Shown here: piece after piece, positions 5,294 through 6,546 of the stretch
Numbering within the stretch: the stretch's first letter is position 1
How the letters are laid out: every line of letters begins with the position of its first letter
From: Candidatus Nanohalarchaeota archaeon
GTDB taxonomy: Archaea; EX4484-52; B79-G9
Length of the DNA stretch: 6,546 bases
Assembly (NCBI GenBank): GCA_017610525.1
Contig: JAFCBW010000066.1
Span: forward strand, 1 to 6,546
Direction: 5' to 3'
Program-made: the position numbers and the translations under genes
The notes under the pieces: generated by a model
What the model was told of the DNA's origin: nothing
The model's database searches: none
Seen by the model: the letters and a program-made list of their open reading frames with translations, nothing else

Positions 5294-5345
5294 GGTTTCG
5301 GAGGAGTTCAGTTTTGCCGGAATAATGTGTTTTTGTGGATAACTT

Positions 5346-5384
5346 CATATATAAGCACATGCTAATAAGGCATATACTTATATC
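5346..5384 (+). promoter_or_regulatory. AT-rich promoter region of the small winged-helix gene
   Basis: Two TATA-like runs lie here: CATATATAAG (5346-5355) and CATATACTTATATC (5371-5384). The second begins about 26 bases before ATG 5400 and would give a leaderless transcript. The arms ATATAAG and CTTATAT (about 5349-5355 and 5377-5383) are inverted to each other and could be an operator. In base composition this is simply AT-rich, so confidence is low. Confidence 0.3.
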
Positions 5385-5399
5385 AATGATGTATATAAA

Positions 5400-5681
5400 A
5401 TGACTCAAACAACAATGCTGCATAAAGAAAATATCGGGCATTCCCCTAATTTAAATACTGTCCTTATGGTGGAAGATATTCTTAAAGAAGCTGAAGAGGT
5501 TATGACTCTTGCAGAATTGAAAAGAAGACTCCCTAAAAAAGTAATGCACCAAACTTTGCTCCAGATATTAGATTATTTGCAATTAAGTGGAAAAATAATT
5601 ATCGGAACAAAAGGTATTCTCTGGGTTTTTACACCCAGAAAAGAATTAGACGAATTAATAAGAAGAGGAACAGAGATATGA
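5400..5681 (+). CDS. small archaeal winged-helix protein, antitoxin-like
   Basis: A 93-residue soluble protein with no cysteines. The stretch HSPNLNTVLMVEDILKEA (14-31) is an N-terminal motif I associate with small archaeal winged-helix proteins, from memory. The predicted order is helix 1 (about 20-33), helix 2 around MTLAELKRRL (35-44), recognition helix KKVMHQTLLQILDYLQLSG (46-64), a beta wing KIIIGTKGILWVFT (65-78) and a charged final helix. It overlaps by 4 bases (ATGA) with a 28-codon ORF resembling the start of a ParE/RelE-like toxin, so it is likely the DNA-binding antitoxin or regulator of a now broken pair (inferred). It is divergent from the DUF134 unit. Its codons and flanks are visibly AT-richer than those of the metal-cluster genes, which would fit separate acquisition. 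Confidence 0.75.
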   Translation: MTQTTMLHKENIGHSPNLNTVLMVEDILKEAEEVMTLAELKRRLPKKVMHQTLLQILDYLQLSGKIIIGTKGILWVFTPRKELDELIRRGTEI

Positions 5682-5764
5682 ATAAGCCAGTAAGAATAAT
5701 TCTTTTGGATGAAGCTGAAAAAGAATACAAGAAAAAACGAAACAATACCCAGACACGACACTAA
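5678..5764 (+). pseudogene. truncated ParE/RelE-like toxin remnant (28 codons)
   Basis: It starts in an ATGA overlap with the winged-helix gene and reads MNKPVRIILLDEAEKEYKKK before ending in a basic, low-complexity RNNTQTRH and TAA. The pattern of a short strand (VRIILLD) and a helix (EAEKEYKKK) matches the opening of archaeal ParE/RelE-like toxins, which normally run to about 90-130 residues. The other forward frame after the stop gives no toxin-like continuation, and the MscS promoter starts within about 40 bases, so the rest appears deleted rather than frameshifted. It could instead be a genuine small protein. Confidence 0.4.
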
Positions 5765-5800
5765 ATCCCAACGACAAAACACATCATCCATAAATTTCAC

Positions 5801-5808
5801 TTTTAAAT
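5801..5808 (+). promoter_or_regulatory. TATA box of the MscS-type channel gene
   Basis: TTTTAAAT is centred about 28 bases before ATG 5833, predicting a leader of 0-3 bases. No Shine-Dalgarno sequence precedes the gene, as expected for a leaderless transcript. Confidence 0.55.
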
Positions 5809-5832
5809 AGTTGAAAAGCCATATAGTATGTT

Positions 5833-6546
5833 ATGGCGCTCAATAGTACGGAAATCATAACGAACACCTTTTCAAACAACTACATAGAAGACCAGTTTCT
5901 GGTGCCGATAGTATTCTTTGTTCTGACATACATTGTCCTGAAGTTCTTTAAATTCGTAATCATCAGCAAACTAAAGATACTATCCAAAAGAACAAAAACA
6001 GATATTGACGATATAATCATAAAAATTATAGATGACATCCACTGGCCGTTCTATATCTTCATAGCGCTTTACGCGGCTGTAAAATCGTCCGGAATCAGCG
6101 GGGCAATTGATACTTTCATGGATACTGCAGCATTCATTGCAATTGTCTATTACGCAACCGATGCCATCCAGACGGTAATCAAATTCACTACCCAAAAACT
6201 AATCAAAAGAAGGCAAAGAGAGCAAAAGCAGATAGATACATCTGTAATTGACTTTTTAAGCGGCCTTTTAAAGGGAATCATGTGGCTGATTGCAGCACTT
6301 ATTGTTGTGTCGAACATGGGCTACGACATCACAACACTCATCGCAGGCATGGGTATAGTAGGAATCGCTATTGCTTTTGCCCTGCAGAATGTACTTACGG
6401 ATATCTTTGCATCATTTTCAATATATTTTGATAAGCCGTTCCGCGTCGGGGACTTCATCATCATCGGAAGCGATATGGGTACTGTCAAGAAAATAGGGAT
6501 AAAGACCACAAGAATCGAGAGCCTGTGGGGGCAGGAAATCGTGGTC
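5833..6546 (+). CDS. MscS-family small-conductance mechanosensitive channel, N-terminal 238 residues (runs off right edge)
   Basis: The frame is open from ATG 5833 to the last base, with no stop. Hydrophobic segments lie at about 22-45, 71-86, 97-118, 145-163 and 165-190. The last is the pore-lining TM3 of MscS: a Gly/Ala-rich stretch GMGIVGIAIAFALQNVLTD (172-190) with the usual kink, then FASFSIYFDKPFRVGDFI (192-209) leading into the beta domain, then a GTVKKIGIKTTRIES segment (216-230). Two extra N-terminal helices before the core are normal for archaeal members. The channel releases solutes when membrane tension rises on osmotic downshock. ATG 5828 is in another frame. It is separated from the preceding fragment by 68 bases with its own TATA box, so it is probably monocistronic or first in an operon off the edge. 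Confidence 0.9.
   Translation, partial: MALNSTEIITNTFSNNYIEDQFLVPIVFFVLTYIVLKFFKFVIISKLKILSKRTKTDIDDIIIKIIDDIHWPFYIFIALYAAVKSSGISGAIDTFMDTAAFIAIVYYATDAIQTVIKFTTQKLIKRRQREQKQIDTSVIDFLSGLLKGIMWLIAALIVVSNMGYDITTLIAGMGIVGIAIAFALQNVLTDIFASFSIYFDKPFRVGDFIIIGSDMGTVKKIGIKTTRIESLWGQEIVV

Noticed and set aside
5980..6509. Minus-strand open frames of 71 and 62 codons near the right end
   Set aside because: Both are antisense to the MscS-type channel, whose motifs are unmistakable in the plus frame.
1..6546. CRISPR array, tRNA, rRNA or insertion sequence
   Set aside because: I saw no regularly spaced repeats, cloverleaf-like sequence, transposase motif or terminal inverted repeats.

Overview
The window looks archaeal. 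Translation signals mix strong Shine-Dalgarno sites (GGAGG, GAGGGG, GGTGAT) with genes that have no leader, where an AT-rich TATA-like box is centred 26-29 bases before the ATG. The families present (DUF134, DUF5320, NifX-like proteins, MinD ATPases carrying ferredoxin inserts, small archaeal winged-helix proteins) are common in anaerobic archaea. I cannot place the lineage; an anaerobic euryarchaeon or an Altiarchaea/DPANN-like organism are both possible.

Layout. Positions 1-784, minus strand: the N-terminus of an exported thioredoxin-fold protein (runs off the left edge) and, before it, a two-pass membrane protein with a cytoplasmic winged-helix DNA-binding domain. Positions 829-5263, minus strand: a compact metal-cluster-type gene set, read right to left as DUF134 regulator with a fused Gly/Arg-rich plus zinc-ribbon tail, DUF5320 protein, two small NifX/NifB-like cluster-carrier proteins, a radical SAM protein with a C-terminal winged helix, and two MinD-type ATPases each carrying an eight-cysteine 2x[4Fe-4S] ferredoxin insert. 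The last four genes overlap or nearly overlap (one 8-base and two 4-base overlaps), so they are probably translationally coupled. A second promoter region lies between DUF5320 and the first NifX-like gene. Positions 5400-5764, plus strand: a small winged-helix protein followed by a 28-codon ORF that looks like the surviving N-terminus of a ParE/RelE-like toxin. Positions 5833-6546, plus strand: an MscS-type mechanosensitive channel cut by the right edge.

How it fits together. Paired MinD/ferredoxin ATPases beside NifX-like proteins recall the orange protein (ORP) system of Desulfovibrio, which handles a Mo-Cu sulfide cluster, and NifX/NifB-family iron-sulfur proteins such as archaeal IssA. 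No nitrogenase structural genes are in view. The likely theme is assembly, storage or transfer of a metal-sulfur cluster, with ATP hydrolysis and electron transfer by the MinD pair and radical chemistry by the SAM enzyme; the cluster and its recipient cannot be told from sequence. The DUF134 protein probably regulates itself: a near-perfect inverted repeat lies exactly between its TATA box and its leaderless ATG. The most unusual feature is a strong Shine-Dalgarno site inside the DUF134 gene, ahead of an in-frame ATG, which could produce the 63-residue Gly/Arg plus zinc-ribbon tail as a separate protein.
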